64,000 bases of DNA from Candidatus Pedobacter colombiensis (GCA_029202485.1 CP119313.1:4402001-4466000), one strand, 5' to 3'; counted from the first letter of the stretch, positions 18,177 to 27,446 are shown. Made by a program: numbers and translations. The notes: generated from the letters alone by a model not told the origin.

Positions 18177-20822
18177 ATGAAACCAAATGGACCAGTCAGA
18201 TTTCTGACATGTATTGCCATAATATTGCTCCTATTATTGATCATGCAAACCCAAACCAGGGCGCAAGACCCACTAGCGAAGAAAATAACATTAACCCTTA
18301 AAAATGAACCCTTAAAAATAGCACTGGATAAGATCACGGATATTAGCGGCGTTAAATTCACTTATAACGAACAGGTGGCCACCAGCAAGCTAAAGCTCAA
18401 TATAAGTGCGAAAGACAAACCACTGTCAGCCGTTCTAAGTGATGCATTTTCTGGACATCCATTGCAGTTTAGCCCCCTGGGAGCAGAAATTTTTATACGC
18501 TTTGATCCGGCTAAAGAAAAAAAGTCGGAGGCCGAACCGGCGGCCAATCCGGTTCAAAATCAAGGAAAACGCACTATAAGTGGTATTATTAAATATGCCA
18601 ACACCGGTGAAACCATTATAGCTGCGACTGTACGAGTGGTAGGAACCGGCTATGCTACTTCAAGCAATGAATATGGTTTTTACTCCATTAGCCTACCTGC
18701 AGGTAATTACGACATCCTGGTAAATGCTATTGGCGCAAGAAGCTACAAAACGAGTGTAAACCTCAATAAAAACACCAGCTTAAATGTAGCCCTTGATGAT
18801 GATTTAAATGAGCTTGAAACGGTAACCATTACCGCAAATTCTGACCGCAGGAAGATCGACAACCCACAAATGGGAATGGAACGATTAAACATCAGTGAGA
18901 CCAAAAATGTACCTGTACTACTTGGAGAACGCGATGTGATTAAAACTCTCCAACTTTTACCGGGAGTTAAAACTTCAGGCGAAGGCAGTGGTGGCTTCTT
19001 TGTGCGTGGAGGCAGTGCAGACCAGAATATGATCCTTTTAGACGAAGCTCCGGTCTATAATGCCTCTCACTTACTTGGCTTTTTCTCGACATTTAACTCT
19101 GATGCCATAAAAAATGTAACACTTTACAAGAGTGGCATGCCTGCCCAATATGGTGGTGGTTTATCCTCAGTTCTGGATGTTAAAATGAATGACGGGAATA
19201 ACCAAAAGTTTGGAGTAAGTGGCGGTGTAGGACTTATTGCTGCAAGGATAAATGTAGAGGGGCCGATACAAAAGGAAAAATCCTCCTTCCTGATCTCCGC
19301 CCGCAGAACTTATGCCGATATGTTTTTGAAGCTTTCAGGTGATTCAGCTACCAAAGATGCGAAGTTGTATTTTTATGATATTAACATGAAAGCCAATTAT
19401 ATATTGGGCGATAAAGACAGGTTATTTGTATCCGGTTATTTCGGCAAGGATGTATTGGGTTCAGATAATCTAGCCGGTATAGATTGGGGCAATGCCACCG
19501 CTACCTTACGATGGAACCATGTTTTTAGCAGCAAGCTATTTTCAAATACCTCAGCCATATTCAGCAATTACAACTATAAGATCCAATCCACTAATGATGA
19601 AAACTCGATTAGACTTTTCTCACAAATCAGAGACTGGAACTTTAAGGAAGACCTGCAGTGGTATGTCAATGATAAAAACACACTTAGCTTTGGGCTAAAT
19701 TCCATATACCATACTATAAAACCTGGCGAAGTACAGGCCACAGGCAATTCCGGCTTAATATCACAAAATCTTCAAAACCGATATTCGCTGGAGAATGCCA
19801 TTTATGCCAGCAATACCTGGAAGGCCAGCAACACATTGAGTTTTACTTATGGATTACGTGTTTCTGCCTTCAGTATCCTTGGGAAAGGCGACTATTTTAC
19901 ACTTGACCCGAATGGCAATGTAACTGGAACAACCAGTTATAAAACCGGCGAAATTGTGAAAACTTACGTAAACTTTGAACCAAGGGTGGCCGCTGCTCTA
20001 CAGCTAAACGAATCCACTTCCATTAAGGCATCCTACGTAAGAAATGCACAAAATCTACACCTCATCTCCAACTCTAACTCATCATCCCCCACAGACAGAT
20101 GGGTAGCCAGCACCAATATCATTAAACCGGAACTGAGTGACCAGGTATCATTGGGTTATTATAAAAACCTGGGTAATGATAGCTATGAGCTAACTGTTGA
20201 GACTTATTACAAAACACTGCAAAACCAGATCGACTATAGAAATGGAGCAGATATTTATACCAATAAGCCTATAGAAACCCAATTGCTTTATGGAAAAGGC
20301 AGAGCCTATGGCGCAGAGTTTTTACTGAAAAAGAAAAGCGGAAGGCTAACCGGCTGGATTGCTTATACATTATCTAAAACAGAAAGACAAATTGATGGCA
20401 TCAACAATAACAATTGGTACAATGCCCGTCAAGACAGAACGCATGACATATCATTGGTAGGCATATATCAACTGAGCAAAAAATGGACGCTATCAGCCAA
20501 CTGGGTATTTGCCACCGGAAATGCTGTTACCTTTCCAAATGGAAAATACAAATTACTTGGACATAGCTATTTTTATTTTTCGGAACGCAATGCAGACCGG
20601 ATGCCAAGCTATCACCGTCTTGATTTAGGTGCAACGCGCCTCTTAAAGCAAACCAAAAAATATTCATCTGAGCTTAATTTCAGTCTTTACAATGCTTATG
20701 GAAGAGAGAACGCATACCGCATCACTTTCAGAGACAAAGAAACAGATCCAAACAGAACGGAGGCCATAAGAACAACCTTATTTAGGTTCGTTCCGTCAAT
20801 TTCGTATAATTTTAAATTTTAG
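18177..20822 (+). CDS. TonB-dependent receptor with STN signalling domain
   Basis: An 881-aa outer-membrane receptor. A signal peptide (~1-30, ending in TRAQ) is followed by an STN (secretin/TonB N-terminal) domain (~38-100), which contacts FecR. A carboxypeptidase-regulatory-like domain (~120-205, TISGIIKYANTGETIIAATVRVVG) comes next, then the plug (LLPGVKTSGEGSGGFFVRGGSADQNMILLDEAPVYN) and the 22-strand barrel, ending in the aromatic FRFVPSISYNFKF. It should import a ligand with TonB energy and report it to the FecI/FecR pair. The ligand is unknown; a DUF4249 lipoprotein instead of SusD argues against a classic glycan SusCD system. Confidence 0.93.
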   Translation: MKPNGPVRFLTCIAIILLLLLIMQTQTRAQDPLAKKITLTLKNEPLKIALDKITDISGVKFTYNEQVATSKLKLNISAKDKPLSAVLSDAFSGHPLQFSPLGAEIFIRFDPAKEKKSEAEPAANPVQNQGKRTISGIIKYANTGETIIAATVRVVGTGYATSSNEYGFYSISLPAGNYDILVNAIGARSYKTSVNLNKNTSLNVALDDDLNELETVTITANSDRRKIDNPQMGMERLNISETKNVPVLLGERDVIKTLQLLPGVKTSGEGSGGFFVRGGSADQNMILLDEAPVYNASHLLGFFSTFNSDAIKNVTLYKSGMPAQYGGGLSSVLDVKMNDGNNQKFGVSGGVGLIAARINVEGPIQKEKSSFLISARRTYADMFLKLSGDSATKDAKLYFYDINMKANYILGDKDRLFVSGYFGKDVLGSDNLAGIDWGNATATLRWNHVFSSKLFSNTSAIFSNYNYKIQSTNDENSIRLFSQIRDWNFKEDLQWYVNDKNTLSFGLNSIYHTIKPGEVQATGNSGLISQNLQNRYSLENAIYASNTWKASNTLSFTYGLRVSAFSILGKGDYFTLDPNGNVTGTTSYKTGEIVKTYVNFEPRVAAALQLNESTSIKASYVRNAQNLHLISNSNSSSPTDRWVASTNIIKPELSDQVSLGYYKNLGNDSYELTVETYYKTLQNQIDYRNGADIYTNKPIETQLLYGKGRAYGAEFLLKKKSGRLTGWIAYTLSKTERQIDGINNNNWYNARQDRTHDISLVGIYQLSKKWTLSANWVFATGNAVTFPNGKYKLLGHSYFYFSERNADRMPSYHRLDLGATRLLKQTKKYSSELNFSLYNAYGRENAYRITFRDKETDPNRTEAIRTTLFRFVPSISYNFKF

Positions 20823-20826
20823 ACTT

Positions 20827-21624
20827 ATGAAAACAATACTTCGTTTTATACTTTTGCTGGTAATCACAGTTCAATCGTCTTGTGAAAAGGCTATAGACCT
20901 AAAGCTCAAAGACAACGAACTTAAATATGTAATAGAGGGTACCATTACAAATGAGCCCAGTACTTGCAGGGTATATATCAGTGAAACCAAAGAATTTAGC
21001 GACGATAATCTTTTTAAAGGGATTAGCGGAGCCAGCGTGAAAATTGAAAACAAAGGCAATACAATTGTGTTAAGAGAAACTGGAAAAGGCATTTACGAAA
21101 CCACTGCAATTAATGGCACTCCCGGCGAAACCTATAACTTAACAGTTAATATTAACGGTGAGTTATTTAAAGCCAGTAGCACCATGCCTCAGGTGGTTCC
21201 TTTTCTGGATTTTACCCTTAAACCAAAAGATTTTGATACAACCAGAGTTACGCCTATGGTGAAATTCAAAGATCCTTTGGAAACTAAAAATTATTACTGG
21301 TTTCAACAGTTTGTTAACGACAAAATCCAGAAGCAGTATAAGGTAATGAATGATGAATTCACCAGTGGGCAAGAGATTAACGACTACCTTGTCTTTGAAA
21401 ACAACACAAAAAACAAGGCTTTAAACTTCAAAAAGGGAGACAAACTAACTGCAGAGATGCATTGTATTGATGCAGCTGTTTACACCTACCTGTATAGTTT
21501 ATATGGTGCAAACGGATCAGACAATGGTGCTGCACCGAGCAATCCTCTGACCAATATAAGCGGTGGTGCACTTGGTTTTTTCAGTGCACATACCGTACAA
21601 CAAAAAACGTTAATAATACCATAA
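20827..21624 (+). CDS. DUF4249 domain lipoprotein
   Basis: A 265-aa lipoprotein (signal peptide with Cys at ~19, QSSC) that matches the DUF4249 pattern: CEKAIDLKLKDNELKYVIEGTITNEPSTCRVYISET near the N-terminus, then a beta-rich body. It starts 4 bp after the receptor stop, the usual arrangement for DUF4249 partners of STN-type receptors. It probably sits at the outer membrane next to the receptor, possibly as a ligand-capture or plug-associated lipoprotein. Function is inferred from context only. Confidence 0.85.
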   Translation: MKTILRFILLLVITVQSSCEKAIDLKLKDNELKYVIEGTITNEPSTCRVYISETKEFSDDNLFKGISGASVKIENKGNTIVLRETGKGIYETTAINGTPGETYNLTVNINGELFKASSTMPQVVPFLDFTLKPKDFDTTRVTPMVKFKDPLETKNYYWFQQFVNDKIQKQYKVMNDEFTSGQEINDYLVFENNTKNKALNFKKGDKLTAEMHCIDAAVYTYLYSLYGANGSDNGAAPSNPLTNISGGALGFFSAHTVQQKTLIIP

Positions 21625-21634
21625 TATAATAAGG

Positions 21635-22525
21635 ATGATTGAATTAGATAAGAGTATAACCGTAGTTGCTTTATTTGGATTTGTTGCTGTACTCAGTTTA
21701 ATTGAAATGTATTTTAGTTACGCTCATGATAGAAAACTCTATCGTGGGCGTGATACCTTAACCAATGTTTACCTAATGGCAGCCGCATTTATCATCAATG
21801 TAGCTACAAAGGCGGCAACATTTATGTTATTGGAATATGTTTACACGCATCATCGTTTATTCCAAATCTCCAACATCTATGTTTACTGGATTGTATTGAT
21901 CCTTGCTCAGGATTTCCTGTATTGGGTTTTACATTATACGGGGCACTACGTAAGGTTCTTCTGGGCCATGCATGTAACTCACCATTCATCCGAATATTTT
22001 AACCTTACCACTGGTTTTAGATCTACGGTTTTCGAACCTTTATACAGGGTATTTTTCTACCTTCCCCTGGCCCTAATGGGATTTAATGCTTTCGACATCC
22101 TGTTTGCTTACCTTATTACTCAAATTTATGGCAATCTTGTACATACCCAAACTATTGGCAAGCTTCATCCGCTGTTCGAGTACATTTTTGTAACCCCATC
22201 TCACCACCGTGTGCATCATGCCAGTAACCTGCGTTACCTGGATAAAAACATGGGCATGGTGCTCATCTTATGGGATCGTATTTTTGGTACCTTTCAGAAA
22301 GAGATTGAGGAGGAAGAAATAGCATACGGACTAACCAAGCAACCTGAAGACACAGGTGCGGTTAATATCATATTCCATGAATTTAAGGCTTTAATCGCCG
22401 ATGTAAAAAAGGCTCCAAAATTCATGGATAAGATCAAATACTTTATTTATCCTCCGGGATGGAGCCATGATGGCAGCACACAAACAGCCAAGGTAATGCA
22501 GCGCGAGCTGCTAAACCAAAGCTAA
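21635..22525 (+). CDS. Sterol desaturase / fatty acid hydroxylase superfamily membrane protein
   Basis: A 296-aa integral membrane di-iron oxygenase. TM helices are at ~8-27, ~45-68, ~80-105 and ~140-165. The histidine boxes are HYTGH (~105), HVTHHSSEYFN (~115) and HHRVHHASN (~187), which ligate two irons. Family members hydroxylate or desaturate lipid chains, carotenoids or sterol-like substrates. It follows the DUF4249 gene by 10 bp and may be in the same transcript. Its stop overlaps that of the convergent oxidoreductase gene. Confidence 0.88.
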   Translation: MIELDKSITVVALFGFVAVLSLIEMYFSYAHDRKLYRGRDTLTNVYLMAAAFIINVATKAATFMLLEYVYTHHRLFQISNIYVYWIVLILAQDFLYWVLHYTGHYVRFFWAMHVTHHSSEYFNLTTGFRSTVFEPLYRVFFYLPLALMGFNAFDILFAYLITQIYGNLVHTQTIGKLHPLFEYIFVTPSHHRVHHASNLRYLDKNMGMVLILWDRIFGTFQKEIEEEEIAYGLTKQPEDTGAVNIIFHEFKALIADVKKAPKFMDKIKYFIYPPGWSHDGSTQTAKVMQRELLNQS

Positions 22526-23535
22526 ACCTTATTACCCATCACGATCTTACCGAATTGGCTGCCTGAGGCTAAATATTCGGCAGCTTCCTGCGCATGGGCC
22601 AGTGATGGAAAAACTTTATCAATCACCGGTTTTATATTGTGTTTTTCAGAATAAGCCAGCATATCAGCAAACTCCTGATTATTGCCAAGTGTTGTTCCTA
22701 AAATAGAGAGGTTTTTCCAGTAGATATGTGCAGGAACTATACTTTCGATGGTGCCATCTGTACCACCCCAGAATACCAATCTGCCACCTGGTTTTAGTAC
22801 TTCTATCAGTTTCACAAAGCCCTTCCCCGAAGCACTGTCTAAAACTACATCAAATCCATTTGTCAGCGAATTTGCCTGTTTAGCCCAGTCTTCAGTTTTA
22901 TAATTAAAGCCAGTCTTTGCACCCATTGCAATCGCTCTTTCCAGCTTACTCGCCGTACCCGAAGTCACATAAACCTCTGCACCTGCAGCAAGTGCATACT
23001 GTAACGCCAATAAGGCCGTACCTGCTCCAATGCCAGTTACCAGCACCTTCTCTCCTCTTTTAACCTTCGCTTTGGTAAATACTGCCCGATAAGTTGTAAG
23101 CCCTGCCAATGGCAAAGCTGCAGCCTCCTCATCGGTTAAATGTAAAGGTTTAGGTTTAATGTATTTCTGATCAACCGCGATGTATTCAGCAAAGGTACCC
23201 TGATCCGGGCAGCCCATGATCTTAAAATCCGGTCCAAATGCCTCAGGATTATCACCCCAATTGCGTCCGGGGTTGATTACGACTTCTTTTCCTAACCAAA
23301 CCGGATCGGCATTTTCTCCAACTTTTACCACTTTACCATAACCATCAGAACCAATGGCCAACCCACCTTCAGGCAAAGGTGCTGCGGTATATATCCCTTT
23401 TTGTACCCTGATGTCTCTTTGATTAAAGGAAGAAAATTCAAGCTTAATTAAAACTTCCTGATCTGCAGGAACCGGCGTTGGTATTTCTTTTACACGATAT
23501 GGCTCGTTATTTCCTTCTAAATATGCTGCTTTCAT
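22522..23535 (-). CDS. Zinc-type alcohol dehydrogenase-like (MDR) oxidoreductase
   Basis: A 337-aa medium-chain dehydrogenase/reductase. The GroES-like N-domain is at ~25-130. The Rossmann NAD(P) domain begins near GEKVLVTGIGAGTALLALQYALAAGAEVYVTSG (~150-180), and WGGTDG and the C-terminal ALASGSQFGKIVM fit the YhdH/quinone-oxidoreductase branch. The four-cysteine structural zinc site of classic ADHs is not present, so it may not bind zinc. It follows the pirin gene by 4 bp on the same strand, suggesting a two-gene operon. Confidence 0.85.
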   Translation of the reverse strand: MKAAYLEGNNEPYRVKEIPTPVPADQEVLIKLEFSSFNQRDIRVQKGIYTAAPLPEGGLAIGSDGYGKVVKVGENADPVWLGKEVVINPGRNWGDNPEAFGPDFKIMGCPDQGTFAEYIAVDQKYIKPKPLHLTDEEAAALPLAGLTTYRAVFTKAKVKRGEKVLVTGIGAGTALLALQYALAAGAEVYVTSGTASKLERAIAMGAKTGFNYKTEDWAKQANSLTNGFDVVLDSASGKGFVKLIEVLKPGGRLVFWGGTDGTIESIVPAHIYWKNLSILGTTLGNNQEFADMLAYSEKHNIKPVIDKVFPSLAHAQEAAEYLASGSQFGKIVMGNKV

Positions 23536-23539
23536 CTAT

Positions 23540-24436
23540 TTACTTTTGTTTTTTTATATTTTTACTTTGTAAAGGCAGCGGCACAAACTCTGTTTCGCCG
23601 GGTACCGGCGGAAATGATTGTTCCAGCCACATGGCTTTTGCTTCTTCGATCCTTTCTTCTGTAGAGGCCACAAAGTTCCAGTAAATAATTCTATTCTCGG
23701 CAAAAGGCTCGCCACCAAAAATATAGATAGTTGTGTTCTCCTGCATATCAAACTCACAAAGTTTACTGTCTTTTGCCACCAAAATTTGTCGCGGTCCAAA
23801 GGTATTACCCTCACTTTCTATTGCGCCTTCCAAAATGTATAAAGCACTTTCGCCAAACAGATCTTTACCTATTTTAACCGTTTGCCGACTCTTGCTTTTC
23901 AGTTCCAGAAAATAAAGCGGACTATAAACAGGAACATCCGATTTTCGCCCAAGAACCTCACCGGCAATCAGCTTAAAGTGAACTCCACCATCTGCCCACT
24001 CAGGAAGCCCCTTTCCTTCCACATGAAAGAACTCGGGCTCCATTTTTTCCAATTTTTTAGGCAAAGCCACCCAAATCTGTAGACCATGCATCATTTTTTC
24101 CGAATTGCGTAGATACTCCGGAGTTCGCTCCGAATGTACAATCCCTTTGCCCGCAGTCATCCAGTTAACCTGCCCTGGTTTTATTTCTATTTCATTACCC
24201 AAACTATCCCTGTGCATAATACTTCCTTCAAAAAGGTATGTAAGTGTGGATAATCCAATGTGTGGGTGTGGAGGAACGTCCAAATTTTCGGTATCGTTCA
24301 TACATGTAGGCCCCATGTGGTCTATAAAAGCAAAAGGGCCAACCATCCGTTTATCACGAAAAGGCAAAAGACGTCCAACCATAAAGCTACCTATACTGGC
24401 CGGGCGTTCTTCAATAATCAGGTTAATATTTGACAT
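23540..24436 (-). CDS. Pirin family protein
   Basis: A 298-aa bicupin. The N-terminal cupin carries the pirin metal site: PHPHIGLSTLTYLFEGSIMHRDS (two His) and GKGIVHSE (His and Glu); the second cupin (~175-285) lacks it, as usual. The opening motif RLLPFRDKRMVGPFAFIDHMGP is typical of pirins. Bacterial pirins can have quercetin dioxygenase activity or act as redox-linked regulators. It is the promoter-proximal gene ahead of the MDR oxidoreductase. Confidence 0.92.
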   Translation of the reverse strand: MSNINLIIEERPASIGSFMVGRLLPFRDKRMVGPFAFIDHMGPTCMNDTENLDVPPHPHIGLSTLTYLFEGSIMHRDSLGNEIEIKPGQVNWMTAGKGIVHSERTPEYLRNSEKMMHGLQIWVALPKKLEKMEPEFFHVEGKGLPEWADGGVHFKLIAGEVLGRKSDVPVYSPLYFLELKSKSRQTVKIGKDLFGESALYILEGAIESEGNTFGPRQILVAKDSKLCEFDMQENTTIYIFGGEPFAENRIIYWNFVASTEERIEEAKAMWLEQSFPPVPGETEFVPLPLQSKNIKKQK

Positions 24437-24475
24437 ATATTTTTAGTGTAACAATAAACCTAAGATACATACCTT

Positions 24476-25366
24476 TTAAAACTTATAGGTTAACCCCGCG
24501 CCAAGAATTTGCTTAACCTGCAAAGCTTTATGCAGCCCTAATACACCGTCAACTTCCTTAAGTATCTTTGTTCTATCATCATAAATCAGTTCTACACCAG
24601 CATTAACCGTTACAAATTTATTTACCTTCATAAAAAGATTAGCCGTATAATCAGTATAAATGTTCTGCGGTTTATTCAGGTAATCGGAATAAAGTTTCAA
24701 AATATTCTCAAGGCTTATATTCTCCATAAGGTTCAGTTTGTAATAAGCATCAAGTGAGGCACCAAACTGGAAGAGGCTTTTCTTAAAAGGAGTTACACCA
24801 AATGCACCAAATGATGATAGATAATTATCTTCCACCATAATAATCCGGACAGCAGCTGGAGAAAAGTTGACTCTAAAATTATCCGAACGCTTGTAAGCAA
24901 TACCAGGTCCAAACGTAAGATAAGCCGGAGCAAATGCCTTTGAAATCAATGTAGGCTGTGTGCCGCTATAATTATAACCATTGGCAAACTGAGTCTGAAA
25001 ATTTGCATAGAAAGTGTACATCCAATACTTTGCCGCCTGATAGCCCAACAGGCTATTTAAAATAAGCCTATCATCGTTTTTGCGTACCCCTATACCATCC
25101 TGTTTACTAAGCCCATAAGCTGCAATCGCTTTATTATCCCAACTCCATTTGTCCTTTTTGTAATTGAAATCGTAATTTAAAACCAAATTCGCAGCAAGGG
25201 AATTTATACCTCCTGCCGACCAGTTAGAAAATGAGCTCTGGTTAATCAGAAAAGTATTCTCTCCATGAATCGTCCAGATTTTAGTGCTGTCAATTTTTGG
25301 ATTATTCTGGCTGTAGCCCGATAATCCTAACGTCATAAGGATAAATAATAGTAATGCATTTTTCAT
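24476..25366 (-). CDS. DUF3078 outer-membrane-type protein
   Basis: A 296-aa exported protein. The ATG at 25366 is chosen because it starts with a signal peptide (MKNALLLFILMTLGLSGYSQ); the ATG at 25447 adds 27 polar residues. WTIHGENTFLINQSSFSNWSAGGINSLAANLVLNY is the hallmark of DUF3078. Alternating aromatic strands and a final LGAGLTYKF indicate an outer-membrane beta barrel. The specific role is unknown. It is divergent from the small membrane protein gene. Confidence 0.88.
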   Translation of the reverse strand: MKNALLLFILMTLGLSGYSQNNPKIDSTKIWTIHGENTFLINQSSFSNWSAGGINSLAANLVLNYDFNYKKDKWSWDNKAIAAYGLSKQDGIGVRKNDDRLILNSLLGYQAAKYWMYTFYANFQTQFANGYNYSGTQPTLISKAFAPAYLTFGPGIAYKRSDNFRVNFSPAAVRIIMVEDNYLSSFGAFGVTPFKKSLFQFGASLDAYYKLNLMENISLENILKLYSDYLNKPQNIYTDYTANLFMKVNKFVTVNAGVELIYDDRTKILKEVDGVLGLHKALQVKQILGAGLTYKF

Positions 25367-25410
25367 GGTGGTGAAATTAAATTTATAGCTGTTAAACGAT
25401 GTCAAAATCA

Positions 25411-25418
25411 TACTTTTG
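25411..25418 (+). promoter_or_regulatory. Putative -7 box for the membrane protein / cytochrome b5 pair
   Basis: TACTTTTG is a perfect TAnnTTTG, 21 bp before the ATG at 25440. It also indicates that the in-frame ATG at 25416 is not the start. Confidence 0.45.
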
Positions 25419-25439
25419 GATTTGAACTTATCCGCATAC

Positions 25440-26012
25440 ATGAACAATAGTTATACGAGAACAATTTTATTATCGATTTGTTTAACAGGCATCCTATTTT
25501 CCCTTTTTGCAATATTGTTTGTTATATTGGGTATCTTGTCTTTTAGCGCCAATATTTTTCTACTTTCCTTTCTCATCCCTGCCATTGGATTATATGTATA
25601 CCATTCTTTAAATTCAAAGTTTCCGAATAATGATCTAGAAAAATTTAGTCTATCGTTTAGCAACCTGATATTAGGCATTTGCATTGCCTTATTGTTTTTT
25701 GGCTACCTGAAATGGTATACTGCAACTACCTTTTTTATTGTATTTGCATTACTACTTTACATAGAATATAAGAATAGGCTAAGATTTATGTACCGCTTTT
25801 ACAGAGCTTATTTTGCATTGTTAATCCCATTTTACTTGATTTGTCAGGTAATTAAACATCAGTCTTTGCTTATATTGAATAAAAATGCAACATTGAAATT
25901 ATACCTCGCTTATCTGCCTATTGAAGCTTATTTCTACTTTATGGGGATGCTCTTGACGACGGTATACCTATTTGAATTTTTTAAAAGCAAAATGGCTAAA
26001 ATTGATGGATAA
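25440..26012 (+). CDS. Multi-pass membrane protein of unknown function
   Basis: A 190-aa very hydrophobic protein with about five to six predicted TM helices (~8-32, ~36-55, ~78-110, ~128-145, ~165-182) and short basic loops (YRFYRAYF). No domain is recognised. The start at 25440 follows the -7 box. Its 3' end overlaps the start of the cytochrome b5-like gene by 8 bp, which suggests translational coupling. It could be a membrane partner for that heme protein, but this rests on position alone. Confidence 0.7.
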   Translation: MNNSYTRTILLSICLTGILFSLFAILFVILGILSFSANIFLLSFLIPAIGLYVYHSLNSKFPNNDLEKFSLSFSNLILGICIALLFFGYLKWYTATTFFIVFALLLYIEYKNRLRFMYRFYRAYFALLIPFYLICQVIKHQSLLILNKNATLKLYLAYLPIEAYFYFMGMLLTTVYLFEFFKSKMAKIDG

Positions 26013-26244
26013 CCTGCCTTTGTATACCAAACAACAACTGGCATTGCGAAATGGGCAGGATAAACCTCAAATATGGGTGGCTTATAATGGCTTCATCTAT
26101 GATGTAACAGAAAGCAAGTTGTGGCGTAACGGGAAGCATTATGAACATTGGGCCGGACAGGATTTGACAGAAGAGTTATCTGATGCCCCTCATACGGAAA
26201 CGGTATTTGAGAAATTCAGTATAATAGGCAGACTGAATGTATAA
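26005..26244 (+). CDS. Cytochrome b5-like heme/steroid-binding domain protein
   Basis: A 79-aa stand-alone domain: LYTKQQLALRNGQDKPQIWVAYNGFIYDVTESKLWRNGKHYEHWAGQDLTEEL...APHTETVF. This matches the cytochrome b5-like fold (WVAYNGFIYDVT strand pair; His residues in KHYEHW and APHTE are candidate heme ligands). The ATG at 26005 is preferred over a TTG 33 bp upstream. It overlaps the preceding membrane gene by 8 bp and ends just before a terminator. Likely role: electron transfer or small-molecule binding at the membrane. Confidence 0.82.
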   Translation: MDNLPLYTKQQLALRNGQDKPQIWVAYNGFIYDVTESKLWRNGKHYEHWAGQDLTEELSDAPHTETVFEKFSIIGRLNV

Positions 26245-26245
26245 A

Positions 26246-26304
26246 AAATGGCCATTCATTAACTGAATAGCCATTTCTATTAATGATCTGTAATCAGATC
26301 ATTA
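26246..26304. terminator. Terminator hairpins between cytochrome b5-like and PfkB genes
   Basis: There are two stem-loops. The first (26248-26276) is an imperfect stem AAATGGC/GCCATTT with paired ATTCA/TGAAT. The second is a perfect palindrome, TAATGATCTG (26281-26290), loop TAAT, CAGATCATTA (26295-26304), which includes the stop codon of the leftward PfkB gene. Confidence 0.65.
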
Positions 26305-27222
26305 TGCCTCGATCGTAAAAGAGCTTAAGCTTACAAACTCCTGAACACGCCCTGCCACTTCTTCTTCAGTAAGGTTCAGAATTTTCTCAATTCCAAATTT
26401 CTCTACGCAAAAAGAAGCCAAGGCTGAACCAAAAATAATTGCGTTCTTCATGTTATTGAAGTTAACGGTTCCTACTTTAGCCATATAGCCAATAAAACCA
26501 CCTGCAAAAGTATCACCTGCTCCTGTTGGGTCAAAAACTTCTGCTAACGGAAGTGCGGGAGCCGAGAAGATCTTATCTTCATGGAACAACAACGCACCAT
26601 GCTCGCCTTTTTTAATGATCAAATACTTTGGTCCCATCTCCAGAATTTTCCTGGCAGCCTTCACTAAAGAATACTCTCCGGATAACTGACGAGCTTCAGC
26701 ATCATTAATGGTTAATACATCTACCATTTTAATCGTTTCCAACAAATCCGGCATCATGATGTCCATCCAGAAGTTCATTGTATCCAAAACAATCAGCTTA
26801 GGCTTATTTTTAAGACGATTGATAACCGTTTGCTGTACTATTGGAGTTAGATTACCCAGCATCAAAAATTCGCAGTCTTGATAGCTCTCCGGAATAATAG
26901 GATCAAAATCGGCTAATACATTTAGTTCTGTAGCTAAAGTATCTCTGCTGTTCATATCATTGTGGTATTTACCCGACCAAAAAAACGACTTCTCGCCTTC
27001 TTTTATCTGCAATCCTTCTGTATCAATACCATGTTCGGTAAAGGTATCGATGTCCTTTTTTTCGAAGTCATCACCTACAACACCAACAATTTTAACTTTA
27101 TTATAGAAATAAGAAGCAGCTAAACTAGCGTAAGTTGCGGCTCCGCCTACTATTTTATCCGTTTTTCCGAAGGGAGTTTCTATAGCATCGAAGGCTACAG
27201 TTCCTATGATTATCAGGCTCAT
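26302..27222 (-). CDS. PfkB-family carbohydrate/nucleoside kinase
   Basis: A 306-aa ribokinase-like kinase. The N-terminal motif is IVGGAATYASLAASYF (sugar-site glycines), NDAEARQLSGE is PfkB-typical (~188), and the C-terminal signature DPTGAGDTFAGGFIGYM (~235-250) contains the anion hole and catalytic Asp. The substrate (ribose, adenosine or another sugar) is not evident. It is the last gene before the tRNA-Asn/IS region and is transcribed away from it. Confidence 0.9.
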   Translation of the reverse strand: MSLIIIGTVAFDAIETPFGKTDKIVGGAATYASLAASYFYNKVKIVGVVGDDFEKKDIDTFTEHGIDTEGLQIKEGEKSFFWSGKYHNDMNSRDTLATELNVLADFDPIIPESYQDCEFLMLGNLTPIVQQTVINRLKNKPKLIVLDTMNFWMDIMMPDLLETIKMVDVLTINDAEARQLSGEYSLVKAARKILEMGPKYLIIKKGEHGALLFHEDKIFSAPALPLAEVFDPTGAGDTFAGGFIGYMAKVGTVNFNNMKNAIIFGSALASFCVEKFGIEKILNLTEEEVAGRVQEFVSLSSFTIEA

Positions 27223-27265
27223 ATAAATTAATTGAATATTTTTTAAAATTATTTCACTGCAAATA

Positions 27266-27296
27266 TTGCATAAATAAATTAAAACCCCTAATATTG
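27266..27296 (+). promoter_or_regulatory. Putative promoter of tRNA-Asn copy 1
   Basis: TTG (27266-27268), a 20-bp spacer and TAATATTG (27289-27296, one mismatch to TAnnTTTG). The -7 box sits at exactly the same offset (75 bp upstream of the tRNA) in copy 2 (29203-29210), which supports function. Confidence 0.5.
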
Positions 27297-27363
27297 CATT
27301 CCCAAAACGAACAAACGTTTAACCTCTTTAAGAGATCAAAAACAACGTTTTGGCAACCAGCAC
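27289..27363 (+). repeat. tRNA-Asn leader, copy 1 of a duplicated 75-bp segment
   Basis: It aligns without gaps to 29203-29277 with 68 of 75 positions identical. The leader contains an 8-bp inverted repeat CCAAAACG (27302-27309) / CGTTTTGG (27346-27353) enclosing a CTCTTTAAGAG palindrome, so the pre-tRNA 5' leader may fold. Confidence 0.8.
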
Positions 27364-27440
27364 TCCTTCTTAGCTCAGCTGGTTAGAGCATCTGACTGTT
27401 AATCAGAGGGTCGCTGGTTCGAGCCCAGCAGAGGGAGCCA
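27364..27440 (+). tRNA. tRNA-Asn (GTT), copy 1, CCA encoded
   Basis: Cloverleaf read by hand: acceptor TCCTTCT/AGAGGGA, D-arm GCTC/GAGC, anticodon stem TCTGA/TCAGA with loop CTGTTAA (anticodon GTT), variable GGGTC, T-arm GCTGG-TTCGAGC-CCAGC, and discriminator G at 27437 followed by a templated CCA. Confidence 0.97.
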
Positions 27441-27446
27441 AATCAC

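Noticed and set aside
24105..24446. 113-codon plus-strand frame inside the pirin gene
   Set aside because: Shadow of the pirin coding sequence, which has clear cupin metal motifs.
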